Source: Blepharisma japonicum (Eukaryota > Ciliophora > Heterotrichea > Heterotrichida > Blepharismidae). Taken from it: a stretch of DNA of 64,000 nt. Positions within the stretch are counted from its first letter, which is position 1; each line of letters opens with the position of its first letter. This document shows positions 1-11,013 of this stretch, in pieces. Location of the stretch: contig CATKHK010000055.1 of the NCBI GenBank assembly GCA_949751835.1, positions 124,001 through 188,000 of the forward strand. Direction: 5' to 3'. The notes under the pieces are model-generated. The model was not told where the DNA came from. It searched no databases and saw nothing but the letters and a program-made list of their open reading frames with translations. The position numbers and the translations under genes were made by a program.

Positions 1-1002
1 TTGATCGGTAAATATTTATCAGGCACTTTTGAAATCAATGAGCTAAAATTTGAAACACTCAAAACTGAGCTTAGAAGTGAATTTAGTGCTGCAAGCAGAA
101 CTGATCAAAAGGAAAATCTAACTTTTTTCAATAATCCTCATTTGAAAAAGAGCCGAAGTTATAAAGCTATGGTTCAAAAATATAATGATTTTTTGAAAAA
201 AATTGAAAATTTTATACAGCAATCCAAGTTTGATTCAAGATTTCTTTATAATGTTGATTTTAAAAACAACAGGACTGTTTTATCAAGCTACGATATAGAA
301 ACAAAGAGAGCCAATCAAGAATTTCTTGAAACCCCTTTTCAATTTTATGCAGGAACAACTGTAATTCAGCTCCCAAACAAAGAGCTATTTTTCTATGGGA
401 ATTCTTATCCTTCTTCTGGAGCTTGCTGTATAATCGACCTCATGTCTATTTCGATAAAAAAAATCCTACCATCAGGACCACCTTCATCATATTCTGAAGG
501 ACTTTATTATAAAAATTGCATTTTTCTGTTTGGAGGGTTGGATGAAAAGGATTCATTAGGACTTTCCATAAAGCTTAATCTAAAAGAAAACAGATGAATT
601 CAGCTTACCCCACTTCCTTTGAGATCTTATAGATGCTCTTGCGTAATTTTTAATGAGTTTATTTTATTATGTGGAAATCTTCATGAAAATCTTTACAAAT
701 TTGATTTAGAAATTGAAAGTTACTCAGAAATAAAAGAATTAAGCCTAAAGATGTATAAAAATAAGATGCTATTTAATGGGAAATCAAGGGTTTATGTCAT
801 TGAGGAGCTTGGAAATATCTTTGAAAGCGATATAAATAATGAATATAAATGGGATGTGATCGGAGAATTCAAAATTATGTGGTATTCGTGTGTGATGAGG
901 AAGTTTTGGAAAGAAGAAGTATTTATTAGCTTTATTTCATATGGAAATATGAATTGTTATGAATTTGATTTGAATAAGAAGATATTAGAAAAAGTTTTCT
1001 AA
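1..1002 (+). CDS. Kelch-like repeat protein (5' partial)
   Basis: The frame is open from the window edge to a TAA at 1000-1002 and runs through one UGA at 595-597, read as Trp (N-R-W-I-Q-L), so the true start lies upstream. The N-terminal third is polar and probably helical. The rest has Kelch-type blades: F-Y-G-N, F-L-F-G-G-L-D and L-L-C-G-N strands, each followed by a Trp-containing strand. It is a paralogue of the next gene, which lies tail-to-tail 114 bp away on the other strand: both share the order F-x-Y-G-N-S, C-I-x-D-L, then F-G-G-x-D-E and a basic N-R-W. Kelch propellers usually bind proteins; no partner or catalytic domain is visible here. The family call is solid but the function is unknown. 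Confidence 0.7.
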
Positions 1003-1116
1003 AGATCGTATAAATATTTAATCCCAATAAATTATTATTTTTATTAATATTATTAAAGATAAAATTTCGAAAGTTATTAAAAGAAAAAATTTTGAAAGTA
1101 AAGAAAGATTTTTAAT

Positions 1117-2337
1117 TTAATCTTCTTCGCCTTCTTGCCCTTCATTTTCTTCAGTTTCTTCTTGCTTATAATCCTCATTTCCCTCTTCTTCATCATTTTC
1201 TCCAACCTCGCCATCTTCTTTTATTTCTTCCAAGTTTTTCCCCTTCAAATCGAATCTATAGCATGAGTGGGCAGATTCTCCTTCTGCATCAGGATTAAAT
1301 AAACTAAGATAAACCGAGTTCTTATAAAATTTTGCAGATATCGACACATAAAATCTAAAATTAAACTCTCCCAGATTGATCCAAGTATATTCGTCACTAA
1401 CAGTTGCTTCAAAAATGCTAGATGTTCCATCCTCACTAGAACCAATTAAATAAATGTTTGAGCTATCCGACCAAATAAACTTATAAGGGAACTCGCTGAT
1501 ATCAAGATTATTTATTACTGAATAGCTGTCAGTTTTTATATCATATTTCATTGGGTGACTATTTTCATTTCCACAGAGTATAATAGAGTTTTTAAAATTT
1601 GTACATCTAATGGTTGGAGAAGGCTCTGGAGGTGAATTTACCGTAATTCATCTATTTTCCTCCAAGTCAAATTTTCTAGTTAAAAATTCAGAGGTCTCAT
1701 CGCAGCCTCCAAATACATAAACTGCCTTGCTACAGTATATGCCAGTGGAGAATTCAGAAAAAGCACCATATTGTAATAATTTCTTTAATGTAAAATTTTC
1801 AAGATCAAAGATGCAGGTATACCCAGAACTATCACTATTGCCATAGATAAACAATTCTGAGTTTGGAAGTTGGACAAAGCAAGTGTAAGCACCTAGAGAT
1901 TCAGCGACAGGGATTAATCTATCCTCTCTTTTTTGGGTTTCAATGTCATAAATCCAAAGTCTGCAAGCATCATCTTCTCCATCAACGATATAAAGATATT
2001 TGGAATCAAATTCTAATTGCTTTATGAACTTTTCAAAAACTTGTTTAGTTTCTTTAAATTGTTGATTAAACTTTGAATAATTTTGATGAACCATAGTATT
2101 CTCCTCACAGAGAAAAGCCAGCTCTTCATCATCAATGCTTATAGAAGAAATCTCCTCAAGTTTACTATTCAGCTCAATTTTTAAGTATTCAACATCTCCC
2201 AGTTCTCCACTTAAAAAATTTTCTGAGTATTTTGAGGTTAGTTGATTTAGCTCGTCATTAAATAAGTTGATTTCTTTATTTTTTTTATTGAGTTCTTTGA
2301 CTGCTCTGCTTGCCCTTTCTTTAGTGTTCTGCTTCAT
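1117..2337 (-). CDS. Kelch-like repeat protein with acidic tail
   Basis: A 406-residue frame with ATG at 2335-2337 and TAA at 1117-1119. One UGA (1648-1650) is read as Trp in the conserved N-R-W-I position, matching the UGA at the same place in the convergent paralogue at 1-1002. Residues 1-110 look coiled coil, with heptad-like Leu/Ile and many Lys and Glu. Kelch-like blades follow (Y-V-F-G-G-C-D-E, I-I-L-C-G-N). The last 40 residues are almost all Glu, Asp, Gly and Asn, an acidic tail absent from the paralogue. Reading the UGA as a stop would wrongly split this into two short genes. No intron is needed. The substrate or partner is unknown. Confidence 0.75.
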
Positions 2338-3173
2338 CGAGCTTTATTATTATAATTTTTAATATCATTTTTGAAGTAAAAATATCTAAATTCTGTCCAT
2401 TTTTGATAAATGAATAATTAACATTATTGCACATGAATTGTTCTATGATGAAAATAAATGTGCTATTGAGAAGTTTAAGCTCGGAAATAGATAATTCTTT
2501 ATTTGATGCTACAACTATTTTATTTTATTATGTTTTTTGACTAGATGATTTGAGTTTGTTTTATTATGGACAAAAATTAATAGGAGGTAGAAATAGAACG
2601 CCTTAGAGATAAAATATAATTTATATTATACTATCACGGAGGCAAAAATATAATTTTCATATGAAATTTGCTTTTTATCTCATGAAGCTTATAAATATCT
2701 TTGAAATACTGTATCTTGATTTCTAATTTAGAGCCTATTCAAATCATTGAAATAAAATCAATATTTTTCTTCTATTATAAATAAGGCAAAGAAAAATAAG
2801 AGAAAAGCTAAAAAGAAGACTAGAAATGATTAATATCTGCGAAATAAGTTTTTATATTTTCATAGTGTATTATCTTAAAGCGATGCTCTATTTAAATAAT
2901 TTTAACACTTCTCTATCAAAATATATATCTCCTTAAATATATTGAATTCGGTAAATATTTAAAAATATTCAAAACATCACTACTGGAAAAAAATTTTAAA
3001 CTCTTAAATCTCCGTACAATTAGTATATCAATTATAAAGTATTCAGATAATCAAAATTTTTCAATATATACCAATTTTCTTAAGTGCCCAGCGTTCAAAT
3101 TTAATAGAAGCCATTTTGTTTTCAGCTTTCGTAAATGAAAAACTATCCGTTTATAACTATATTTTTTCATAAG
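2338..3173. other. Intergenic, no gene seen
   Basis: About 840 bp of AT-rich sequence with stops in all frames under the UGA-Trp code. It separates the divergent starts of the Kelch-like gene and the PSF1-like gene, so both promoters should lie here. I see no repeat, RNA gene or recognisable gene remnant. Confidence 0.5.
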
Positions 3174-3701
3174 ATGCAGGACATATATCGATGAACTGTT
3201 TTCGCTCAAATTTTAGGAGATCATCCGCATGTCCTTGACTCAGATCTCGAAGTTGTTGGAGATGCCATACAAGTATTATCTATTTAGAATCTCGAACAGC
3301 AATTAGAAAGCCTAAGAAACAAATTCTCAGCACTTGAGACTAGCACGAATACTACTGAGCTCGATATAGAAGCTCAAAACATTCATCTTCGTCTTTTTGC
3401 ACAGATTCTTTATAAAAAGCGAAAAACACTCCTTCTTGATGCAGTCGAAATTTGTATCAAGCGAATAAAACGGCTACGATGTGAGGTGGACTCAGTAAAA
3501 ATTGAACAGATTAAAAGTGTGTCTAAGGAAATCTTGGAACAAATCATGAAAGAGCATAATGTGCCTAAAAGCTTTCAGATTGGAATAAGTTTTTCAAAGC
3601 TAAAAAGAACAATAATCAGGACTTTGGAAGTATTTGAGAAAGCAAGTCATAGGGATTTTAGTAGTAGAATAATAGGAAAAGAGATTGTAGCACATGCTTA
3701 A
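3174..3701 (+). CDS. Small helical protein, possibly GINS subunit PSF1
   Basis: The gene has ATG at 3174, a 15-nt intron at 3273-3287 (gtattatctatttag) between whole codons, and TAA at 3699-3701, giving 170 residues. One UGA-Trp lies near residue 7. The intron carries the only stop that would close the frame. The middle of the protein (Q-I-L-Y-K-K-R-K-T then R-I-K-R-L-R-C-E) resembles the stretch of PSF1 reading L-L-R-N-R-R-C-x...R-I-R-A-L-R-W-E, and V-P-K-S-F-Q-I is placed like PSF1 P-P-K-S-L-Y-I. GINS is part of the CMG replicative helicase. The match is short and recalled from memory, and the N-terminus is not convincing, so this is a suggestion. The gene structure is more certain than the function. 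Confidence 0.5.
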
Positions 3702-3959
3702 TGATTGTAAAATATGTCGTTAAGTCATTCCGTTCAAAAAACGAATAATTTAAGTTAACGATACATTATTTTAATTAATTGTTGCTTATTTAATATTTAA
3801 CACTTGCAGTAATTATTGATTTGATCAAAGATTTCTCTTTTTATCTTCAGTTACTGATGATATTTTTTTATTAAAAGTTCTAACTTGCATAAATAGCAAT
3901 TATTGTTGGAATTTTTATAAACTAAAAGTATCATTGATTATTATGTGAATTAAGTGTTC

Positions 3960-4470
3960 CAAAAACAATGTAAATCCTTTTCAGGTATTAGGAGGGCTAG
4001 AATTATTTTTACTTGACCTTCCTATTAATTCCATGACCATTACTAAAAATGATTTCCCAACGTTTTCAGTAGTTTTTGTAATGCTTCAATAAAAGAAATT
4101 CGATGAATCTTAGCAAATTCTTGTTCGTCCTTATAAAAGCACTCTTCTTTCAAATCGACTTATTTTTATAATAGTTTCTAATAACTTCTAGTCAATCACT
4201 GAGATTGTAAATGATTTTTGATAATAATATCATAAACAATGATGATTCCTCAGCTCTCTACCAATAGAAATATAATTCTAAATTGCTCTTCGCCTGATTT
4301 TCTGAAGTATCATAAATTTGTAATTTTATTATTTTACCATTGATCAATTATTTTATTTCTTTGTAGCAATTTACAAAATCAGCTTCAGAATTGGAAAATT
4401 ATAAAATACCTCATCGAACCTTAAGATAAGCAATATTTTCCAACATTGGGTTACAAAAGAATAAAATTTG
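3960..4470 (-). pseudogene. Decayed Rab-family small GTPase
   Basis: No open gene exists here, but minus-strand translation in shifting frames recovers successive Rab landmarks in the right order. These are L-L-I-L-R-F (after the P-loop), then I-I-K-L-Q-I-Y-D-T-S (switch II entry, normally L-Q-I-W-D-T-A-G-Q), then D-W-L-E-V-I-R-N-Y-Y. After these come Q-E-F-A-K-I-H-R-I-S-F-I-E-A-L (the A-x-x-F-x-E-T-S-A-K region) and K-T-T-E-N-V-G-K-S-F-L (the N-V-x-x-A-F helix). The copy has several frame changes and internal UAA/UAG stops, and the P-loop is not legible. It is a plain host-gene fossil, not a mobile element. I did not see a functional parent in this window; the small GTPase at 18350-18895 is Rho-like and not the obvious source. 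Confidence 0.7.
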
Positions 4471-4835
4471 GAAAAATAGTCATAGGTATTAATATCCTTT
4501 TAGTTTTCTTAAATGTGGTTTCTAAATTTAACTTTATTCTTGAATAAATCATCTTCTTATGCTTTTTTATACTAGTAATATGAATAGAATTATACTCAAT
4601 ATTAATAAAAATATTTAGTTAAAAATTAATTTTTTATAGCAGCTAATTTCTTGTCCAGATTCTTGGCATTATAGAAAAATAACCAGTAGTTAAACAAATT
4701 TTCTAATTTTCTATAAGTTTTTTTTTTAAAATAGTGCGTTAAAAAGTGTGTTTATATATTAAAGTATTTATTGAGTTATTTCTTTTAATTTGAACTCAAT
4801 ACTCTTTATAATAATCCACAGTAATTAGCACAAAG
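4471..4835. other. Intergenic, no gene seen
   Basis: About 365 bp of AT-rich sequence between the Rab remnant and the 3' end of the minus-strand MGC-protein gene. It contains poly-T and poly-A runs and no open frame worth reporting. Confidence 0.45.
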
Positions 4836-5156
4836 CTAGCTGAGTATTAGTTCATCTGTAACTATTAGGTCAAACCCATCTTCAATTAATAGATTAACAC
4901 GGCTTCCATCATGAGTTGGCTTTCTTTGCAGCGTAGAAACCCTTGATACTCTATATTTTTGTGATGAACTTTTGGTTTTTGATTTTTTAGTTCTGAAAAA
5001 TTTCATTAATTGGGATGATTTTGGTCTATTATCTCTTAATGCTGGCTTTGCAAGCGAATTTGAAACAGAACTCTTGTTATTAATACTTGGATTTCGCCTT
5101 TTAGGAGCCAAAGGTTCAACGACTCTGCTTGTATCTTTTGAAGTTCCACAACCCAT
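4836..5156 (-). CDS. Small basic protein with N-terminal MGC acylation motif
   Basis: A 106-residue frame with ATG at 5154-5156 and TAG at 4836-4838, without UGA codons. It begins M-G-C-G-T-S-K. Gly2 with Ser/Thr at position 6 is the usual N-myristoylation context, and Cys3 could be palmitoylated, so a membrane-tethered protein is likely. The rest is rich in Ser, Lys and Arg, low in complexity and probably disordered until a hydrophobic end (L-I-V-T-D-E-L-I-L-S). I do not recognise a family. It lies 160 bp downstream of the RRM gene on the same strand. The existence of the gene rests on frame length, start context and the acylation motif. Confidence 0.6.
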   Translation of the reverse strand: MGCGTSKDTSRVVEPLAPKRRNPSINNKSSVSNSLAKPALRDNRPKSSQLMKFFRTKKSKTKSSSQKYRVSRVSTLQRKPTHDGSRVNLLIEDGFDLIVTDELILS

Positions 5157-5316
5157 TGCAATTTTTCCTCGAATAACTTAAAATTATGACAAATGAATAT
5201 TTCTTTAAATTTATTGCGGATAATCCGCATTATTATCAAAAAGCTATCTTCTCTCAAAATCAAGTCTTAATCATCATTTGGCATAAACACACAGAATGTT
5301 TAAATTTTTAATTATG

Positions 5317-5682
5317 CTACTTGAAACCTGATGACATAAAAGATGGCAAAACAGGAATCAAGAAATTATTAAACCGGGGTGGATCTAATACAACATAGGA
5401 TCCCGCATAAACTTTCGACTTCTTAACAGGCAGTGGATCAATGGGAGTGACATTCAATTGAGTCGTATTCAATAAAGGTTGTCGGGAACCATGAAGCTGA
5501 ATTGCTTTCAAGACGCTTTCTGATTCTTCAAATTGAACAGTACAGCATTTCCTTCCTTTGAAGCGAATGCCTTCAACCTTGCCATAAGGCGTAAAAACAG
5601 CAGCAATTGAATCAGAAGTGATATTGCTTCCGAATCCAGACACAACAACGCGACGATTTTCACCTCTCTCTCTTTTCGACAT
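5317..5682 (-). CDS. Small RRM-domain RNA-binding protein
   Basis: 121 residues, ATG at 5680-5682, TAG at 5317-5319, no intron and no UGA. Residues 10-85 fold as one RNA recognition motif: RNP2-like R-V-V-V-S-G-F-G, a helix S-I-A-A-V-F-T-P-Y-G-K-V-E-G-I, then an RNP1-like strand G-R-K-C-C-T-V-Q-F-E. The RNP1 match is loose, without the aromatic at the usual third position, so RNA binding may be weak or use another face. A Pro-rich, hydrophobic tail follows (P-R-F-N-N-F-L-I-P-V-L-P-S). Small single-RRM proteins act in splicing or mRNA handling in general; no specific family member is recognised. Confidence 0.75.
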   Translation of the reverse strand: MSKRERGENRRVVVSGFGSNITSDSIAAVFTPYGKVEGIRFKGRKCCTVQFEESESVLKAIQLHGSRQPLLNTTQLNVTPIDPLPVKKSKVYAGSYVVLDPPRFNNFLIPVLPSFMSSGFK

Positions 5683-6092
5683 TTTAATTGCAAATTTGTA
5701 TCCCCCTACCTAATTAAACTTATTTAAATTAAAGAAAAAAGCTAATAAATTTTAATCATGAATTTAATAGTAAAATTATTATAGAAATTAAAATGTTTAT
5801 AAATTTTAAAGCTTTTTACTTATATCAACTTATCTATTTATTTCTGGCCCAAATATTTTATAAAAACGAATTCTTCCAATTTTAATTTTTATTTGAAGTT
5901 TTATTCCTTATAATGCTTATATTTTGCATCTGATTTTTACTCGCTATTATGTGGAAAATAATTCTTCTAATATAGCAGAAATTTTAATCAAACTTCATTA
6001 AAGCCATGATAGATTCTCAAGCAAGATTTTCTTACTTTAATGATATTTAACATTATTAATCTCGAAATTTATTTAAATCAAAATTCTAATAA
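5683..6092. other. Intergenic between divergent genes
   Basis: 410 bp of AT-rich sequence between the ATG of the RRM gene (minus) and the ATG of the CLEC16A homologue (plus). It must hold both promoters. No ORF or RNA gene was recognised. Confidence 0.5.
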
Positions 6093-8421
6093 ATGATTTC
6101 CAAAATATTCGGAAGCAAATCCAAATATACTTACGAAATCTTTCAGTAATTATAATACCAGAGAGATGCATAGAGAGCTTAGTTTCATCTATGAGATTAC
6201 TCCTAAAAATGAAGAACAAGCAGTTGAATTGGTTAGATCAATGACAGAAGCCTTGGTTTGAAGTGAACAAAATAATCAAAATTTCTTTGAGTAATCTCTA
6301 CATAGGTATTTTATGAAAGCTGAAGTCCCAAATTTATTCAGAAGATTTCTGAGTTTCCAATCTAAGCCCCTCTTAATACAGCTAATTCAATCAGCAAACA
6401 TGCTGGTTCATAATCTTGATTCGGACGAAGATAAACGTATTTTCAAAATAGAATACTTACTGAATACGCCTTTCTATGGTGAGGTTGTAACCCATCCATA
6501 TGACTCAAATGATGAAGAAATTGTAGAAAACTATATGTCTCTTTTGAAAAGCCTTGCAACAAATCTGAAATCTGAACAACTGAAATCGTATGTTTTAGTA
6601 CAAAACTTTTCGTTGTACACTGGCGCTTTTGCATTTATAGATTCAAAAGACCAAATGATAAAAACTGCAGCAAGAACAGTGATTTTAAGTATATTTAAAT
6701 GTAAAGATTAAGCAGTGCAAGACGAAAGTATAATTCAGTACATAAGCCAGAGCGGCTTTTTCATAGCAATTGTGCTGTCTATGAGAGAGCAATGATATGC
6801 CTTGGATCAGAAAATCATGAGCATGTCAAATTCCTCGAAACTTGACCAAATAATCAAAGATCACGTCGACAATTTGTATTTTATGAATGATATTTTTGAA
6901 CAAGGTATAACAGAAATCAATCAAGAATTAGCAGATCTATTATTAAGACATATAATTCTGCCTGTACTTGTAGGCTCTTTAGGGTCTGAAAGGCATATGC
7001 AGCATCATTTAGGGATCCCCCTTGCTGCTTATTTAATTATACAAATATTGAAAACAATAAGGCATCCACCATTAATTAATACCCTAGCAGCGTGCTTATT
7101 TTTGAAAGAAGTGAGAGAAGAATTGCTAACACTTACTATGAATTCTCCACCATTGCAAGCATTAGCTGGAGGATCAAGAGACTTATCACCATCGACTGAT
7201 GCAATTAGGCTTGGATCTCAAATGCTGGACTATCTTGACTATTTAAAAGAGCCTGAAAACTTAAGACATAATACCATTAGAGATGTTATATTTTCATTTT
7301 TGAGATCAAGAGATGACAATCTTGTTACTTTAACTGTCCTCATAATTCAAGGAGTTATCTTAAATGGGTCTGTCAGCTCTACAATTTTATGAGGAGCAGG
7401 ATTAATGCCAGTGAAAAATAAGAAGAAACAAGACCAACTAGGGCATGCTATAGAAGAAAGCAAGGATTTCGGAGACGAGGCAAAGGATTCTCAAAAAATA
7501 AATTATGACTCTGGAGTTATCTCAATGCTTTTAAGACTTATAAATTTAGAGCCTTCGTTCAGGATTTTCACATGTCATGCAATATGCAAGCTGATGCTAA
7601 GCTTGGCTTATAAAATAGATTGAAACTCCTGCTTGCTCCCAGAACATGAATTATCCCTTAAAAAAGCCTTAAAGCGAACCATAACTGCTTTGAAAAAGTT
7701 AGTTAAAGCTAATTTCCATGATAGTTTGCTATTAGAGCTATTTGAAGAAGAATGAAATAGAGTATCGATCTTAAAATTCAATGACAAAATTATCTGCCCA
7801 AGCCATTTACTTTTACCTCTTTTAAATGAACTTGAGTCCAATATTCCTCTTGAGCATCGTCGACCTTCTGGAGACGTCGAAGAAGCTAGATGCAATGTGA
7901 GTTTATTTTTCCTGTATAGAAAAATGCATCATTTATTATGTGCAAAAGACGTGAATACAGATTTTGACATCGATACTTATCCTTTAAATTATATGAAAAC
8001 TCCTTGCCTATGGAAAGAAGGTGAAGTTCATTCAATGGGTAATTATTATTTAGATGGAAGGACTTGCTTTAGATGCTTTGTGAAAGATGGCAAAAAGGAG
8101 AAAACACTTTATTTTACGGAAGATGATGACAAATTTGTGCTTGTAGAGCCAGATCTTGAATTAATGGGCTATGCAAAAATAGTCATCATAACAAATTTGA
8201 GGGATGTTGAAGCGATGACTGATAGATCGGATCCAAGAAGTCTTGTTCTTTTGGTGAAACAAAAAACTGATAATACTCAGCTGACTTTAACGTTTGAAGA
8301 CGCACAAAGATGCCTGTGGATCAAAAGGCAAATTGAGGATCACAGGCAATCCTCAAAATCTGAGGATATGGGGCTTATAGAAGTATTGCTGAATACTATA
8401 GAAGAATGCATAGTTAAATAA
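6093..8421 (+). CDS. CLEC16A: CLEC16A/Ema homologue (FPL-domain endosomal-autophagy protein)
   Basis: A 760-residue protein from four exons. Introns lie at 6146-6161 (16 nt), 6291-6305 and 6701-6715 (15 nt each). UGA-Trp occurs in the N-terminal part, at 7390 and 7621, and near 7755. The N-terminal FPL region matches CLEC16A/Ema closely: a W-S-E-Q-N-x-x-x-F-E-Y-F strand-turn, D-E-E-I-V-E-N-Y-M-S-L-L-K-S-L, F-S-L-Y-T-x-A-F-x-F, A-A-R-T-V-I-L-S-I-F-K, then D-H-x-D-N-L-Y-F-M-N-D-I. The homology continues to F-E-D-A-Q-R-C-L-W-I-K-R-Q-I, equivalent to the F-S-D-H-I-R-C-I-I-A-K-Q-R stretch. The long disordered tail of the animal protein is absent. CLEC16A/Ema acts in endosome maturation and mitophagy with E3 ligase complexes. 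The introns are certain because each removes a frame-closing stop. Confidence 0.9.
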
Positions 8422-8597
8422 TTTCTAGATAAATAAATTAAAGTTGAAATTTAGATATTCCATTAATATTTAAAAGAAAATATCACGAAAAGTAAACCAT
8501 TTTAAGGAATAAACGTTGATAGTTATTCATTAAGCCAATATTTAATTCCTCTAATAAAGAAAAAATAATATAATTAGAAAAATTCTGTTATATTAAC

Positions 8598-9401
8598 ATG
8601 GAGGACAGAGAGATCACTACTCCTGGAGGAACTTTAGTCCCAGCTGAAGAAGTTAAGAAATTAATTGATGACAGAGAAAAAGCAAGACAATATATTCGCT
8701 CTTGTAAAGAAACAATGGGCAAACAGAGTGACCAGCATAAAAAGGAGCAATCTGAATTTAAACAAACGTTAGCCAACTTAGAATCTCAACAATACAACAC
8801 TAGATTCAACGCAGTTGCAATAAAACTCGAATTAGAAACCCATAAAATCTTTAAAATCTTTACAAAGCGTGCAAGTTTGCTTCTAGCCCAAGCATTCTAT
8901 TTATATCGACAAAACGTAAGATCACTCAAGAAAAGCAACCAATTTTACATTGCTGTAGAATTAAAATTTGGCATAAAAAAGCTTATATGGAATGTGAAAA
9001 AGCATAGAACTACAGTTGGCAGAAAATATTGGAATAGATGGGTTAAGCTTGTATCTGATGACTCTGAAAAACTTCAAAAAGAAATTTTAAAAGCAGAAAA
9101 AGAAAATAAAGAACTTAAATTTAAAATTACGAAGAGAAAAATGAAAGGGGAAAGTGGGTCTGCACTAAATGAGATTATCGAAGAAAATAAACAGCTAAAA
9201 GAAAAAATAAAAGCTTCAGAAGAAAGTGTTGGAGTTTTTATAAGAGAAATGTCATTACTTTTAGATCAGCACGAACCTCCAGGATTTAGAGAAGAAATAG
9301 AAAAATTTGCACAGAGATCAAAGAGGCAAACTAAACCAGTTCCAAAAGCAAGATTACGCCATAGCCCAGAACATGGAGAAAGGCGGCTGCAATTTGATTA
9401 G
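8598..9401 (+). CDS. Coiled-coil protein, unknown
   Basis: 267 residues, ATG at 8598-8600, TAG at the end, no intron. Trp codons (in L-I-W-N, Y-W-N-R-W-V) are all UGG. Two coiled-coil stretches flank a basic middle: residues about 15-75 and 155-225 have heptad-like Leu/Ile with dense Lys and Glu. The middle, about 75-150, is helical with aromatic residues (F-Y-L-Y-R-Q-N-V-R). The C-terminus is basic and Pro-rich. No catalytic motif or membrane segment is seen. It starts 176 bp after the CLEC16A gene on the same strand. Cytoskeletal or basal-body proteins often look like this, but nothing here proves it. Confidence 0.7.
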   Translation: MEDREITTPGGTLVPAEEVKKLIDDREKARQYIRSCKETMGKQSDQHKKEQSEFKQTLANLESQQYNTRFNAVAIKLELETHKIFKIFTKRASLLLAQAFYLYRQNVRSLKKSNQFYIAVELKFGIKKLIWNVKKHRTTVGRKYWNRWVKLVSDDSEKLQKEILKAEKENKELKFKITKRKMKGESGSALNEIIEENKQLKEKIKASEESVGVFIREMSLLLDQHEPPGFREEIEKFAQRSKRQTKPVPKARLRHSPEHGERRLQFD

Positions 9402-9455
9402 TTAATATAGCTCTAAAATAAAATAATTTTGTAAAATACAGCTAAAATATCTCAT

Positions 9456-10826
9456 TTAATCAAATTTTGTAGTCTGCAAGTTTAAATGCGGTTTTGATAT
9501 GCCTTTTAAGAACTGTCTTAAAACTTGGTCTCGGAAAATTCTTAATGCAACCCTAACATCTGGCACTTTTTTTATTACAATTTCTTTTAGCAACGGAATG
9601 AGTTCATATAAGAAAGTATCTTCCAGTTCCCCATACCAACTCTTGACGGTTATTCCATTGTCAATTTGATTTTTAAAGTTATCAGGTATATTGTCAATAA
9701 TTATTGTTTTTCTTAAGTCCCTTCCTAAGCATTTTAAGTCTTTTATGAAGGCTGGGCCCATTAGATTGGTATGTTGCCTATACAATCTATGAGAAACAGC
9801 ACCACTAGTATCAATTTGCTCAATTGCTCAGTTCGCATAATCTTGCAAAGCAGCTGTAAATATGACGATTTCATAATAATTTTTCATTTCATTTAAAAAT
9901 TCAATACACCCTGGGCGAACTAATAGAACCCCATTAGGGCCTGAGTCAGCATAATGAACTAATGTTTCATCTAGGTCAATTACAAGTGTATATTCTGAGT
10001 TAGCTATTGGCGGTAAATAAGGAATTTCTTTTTGAGGTGATGAAGGACTTTGGACTGAGAAACTTTGGACATTATCAGGCAGAGAATCAAAAATTTTTTT
10101 TACTTTCAAAGTGGTCATCTGCTCCAAGTTATCAGTTATTAATTTCACGTAATCTTTGGCTTCTCCATCTATTATGGCAGCAATATTTTGAAGTAGTTTA
10201 TAAATTATTTCTGTGTGCTGTTTTAAAAAGCCTGTGATGCTTCCATTTTTTATAACATCCACTTGTTTATCTTCAATTCTTTGGTTTAAGATGCGGATTC
10301 ATTTATTGTTACTTCCTGAGTCTATATAACGCAAAAGCATCAATTTGATAAATATTAGGTAGTTTTGATGGATGTAAAAGAACAAATTCCGAAACTCCTG
10401 CATCAGATCATCAGGTAGTTCTTTTCCAAAACAAAATCGAGATATTCCGACAGCTGTTTTTTCTAGCACATTTGCCTGCTTTATAAGTCTTTTTATTCTC
10501 TTTTGGTCAAAGAGAAACTCTAGTTTATTAATTGGGTCATCTTCATTCATTAATCAATATTCATCACAAGGAAACTTCGCAGCCACATTCTTTCTTAGCA
10601 TATCCAAAATCTCTCATAATTTATCTTCAATTACCAGTGTGAATTTTATGTTAACTGTAACTGGCTTATTACAGAATTCTGCCTTGCGTATTAAATCGTT
10701 TGCATCTTCTAATTTTGGTAAACTTAAATTTCTTGATTCGATTTGCTTTAGGCTCTGTTCAAAATACTGAGAAAGCTTGCGGCCGGATTTACTAACGGAG
10801 GATGCTTGATGTTTTGCGGATTTCAT
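9456..10826 (-). CDS. SCP/Dullard-type (NIF-like, DxDxT) phosphatase
   Basis: 456 residues, ATG at 10824-10826, TAA at 9456-9458, no intron, with in-frame UGA at 10614, 10299 and 9828, among others. The C-terminal half is an NLI-interacting-factor/FCP1-homology domain: V-I-D-L-D-E-T-L-V-H (catalytic D-x-D-x-T), R-P-G-C-I-E-F-L-N-E-M, E-I-V-I-F-T-A-A-L-Q-D-Y-A-N-W and T-I-I-I-D-N-I-P (phosphate-binding region followed by the D-N motif). The Trp after Y-A-N is encoded by UGA and corresponds to the conserved Y-A-D/x-W of this family, a good check on the code. The N-terminal 230 residues are helical, without a known domain. Such enzymes dephosphorylate Ser/Thr on RNA polymerase II CTD or on other proteins; the exact substrate cannot be told. 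Confidence 0.9.
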
Positions 10827-11013
10827 ATAATACGAATAACTATTTAATCATGAAAAAGATAAATTATGATATAAAATTAAATATTTCATATATCATTTGG
10901 TATTATATTTTGTTGCTTCGATATTGTGATGCCTATTTCGTCTGAAAAATATATAATATAGAAAATTATTCTGCTATAGATGATTTAAAGATTCCTTAAA
11001 CTATTTATGAATA

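Noticed and set aside
9551-9558. CCCTAACA octamer, like a Blepharisma telomere unit
   Set aside because: It is a single copy inside the phosphatase coding sequence, so chance is the simplest explanation and no telomere is present.
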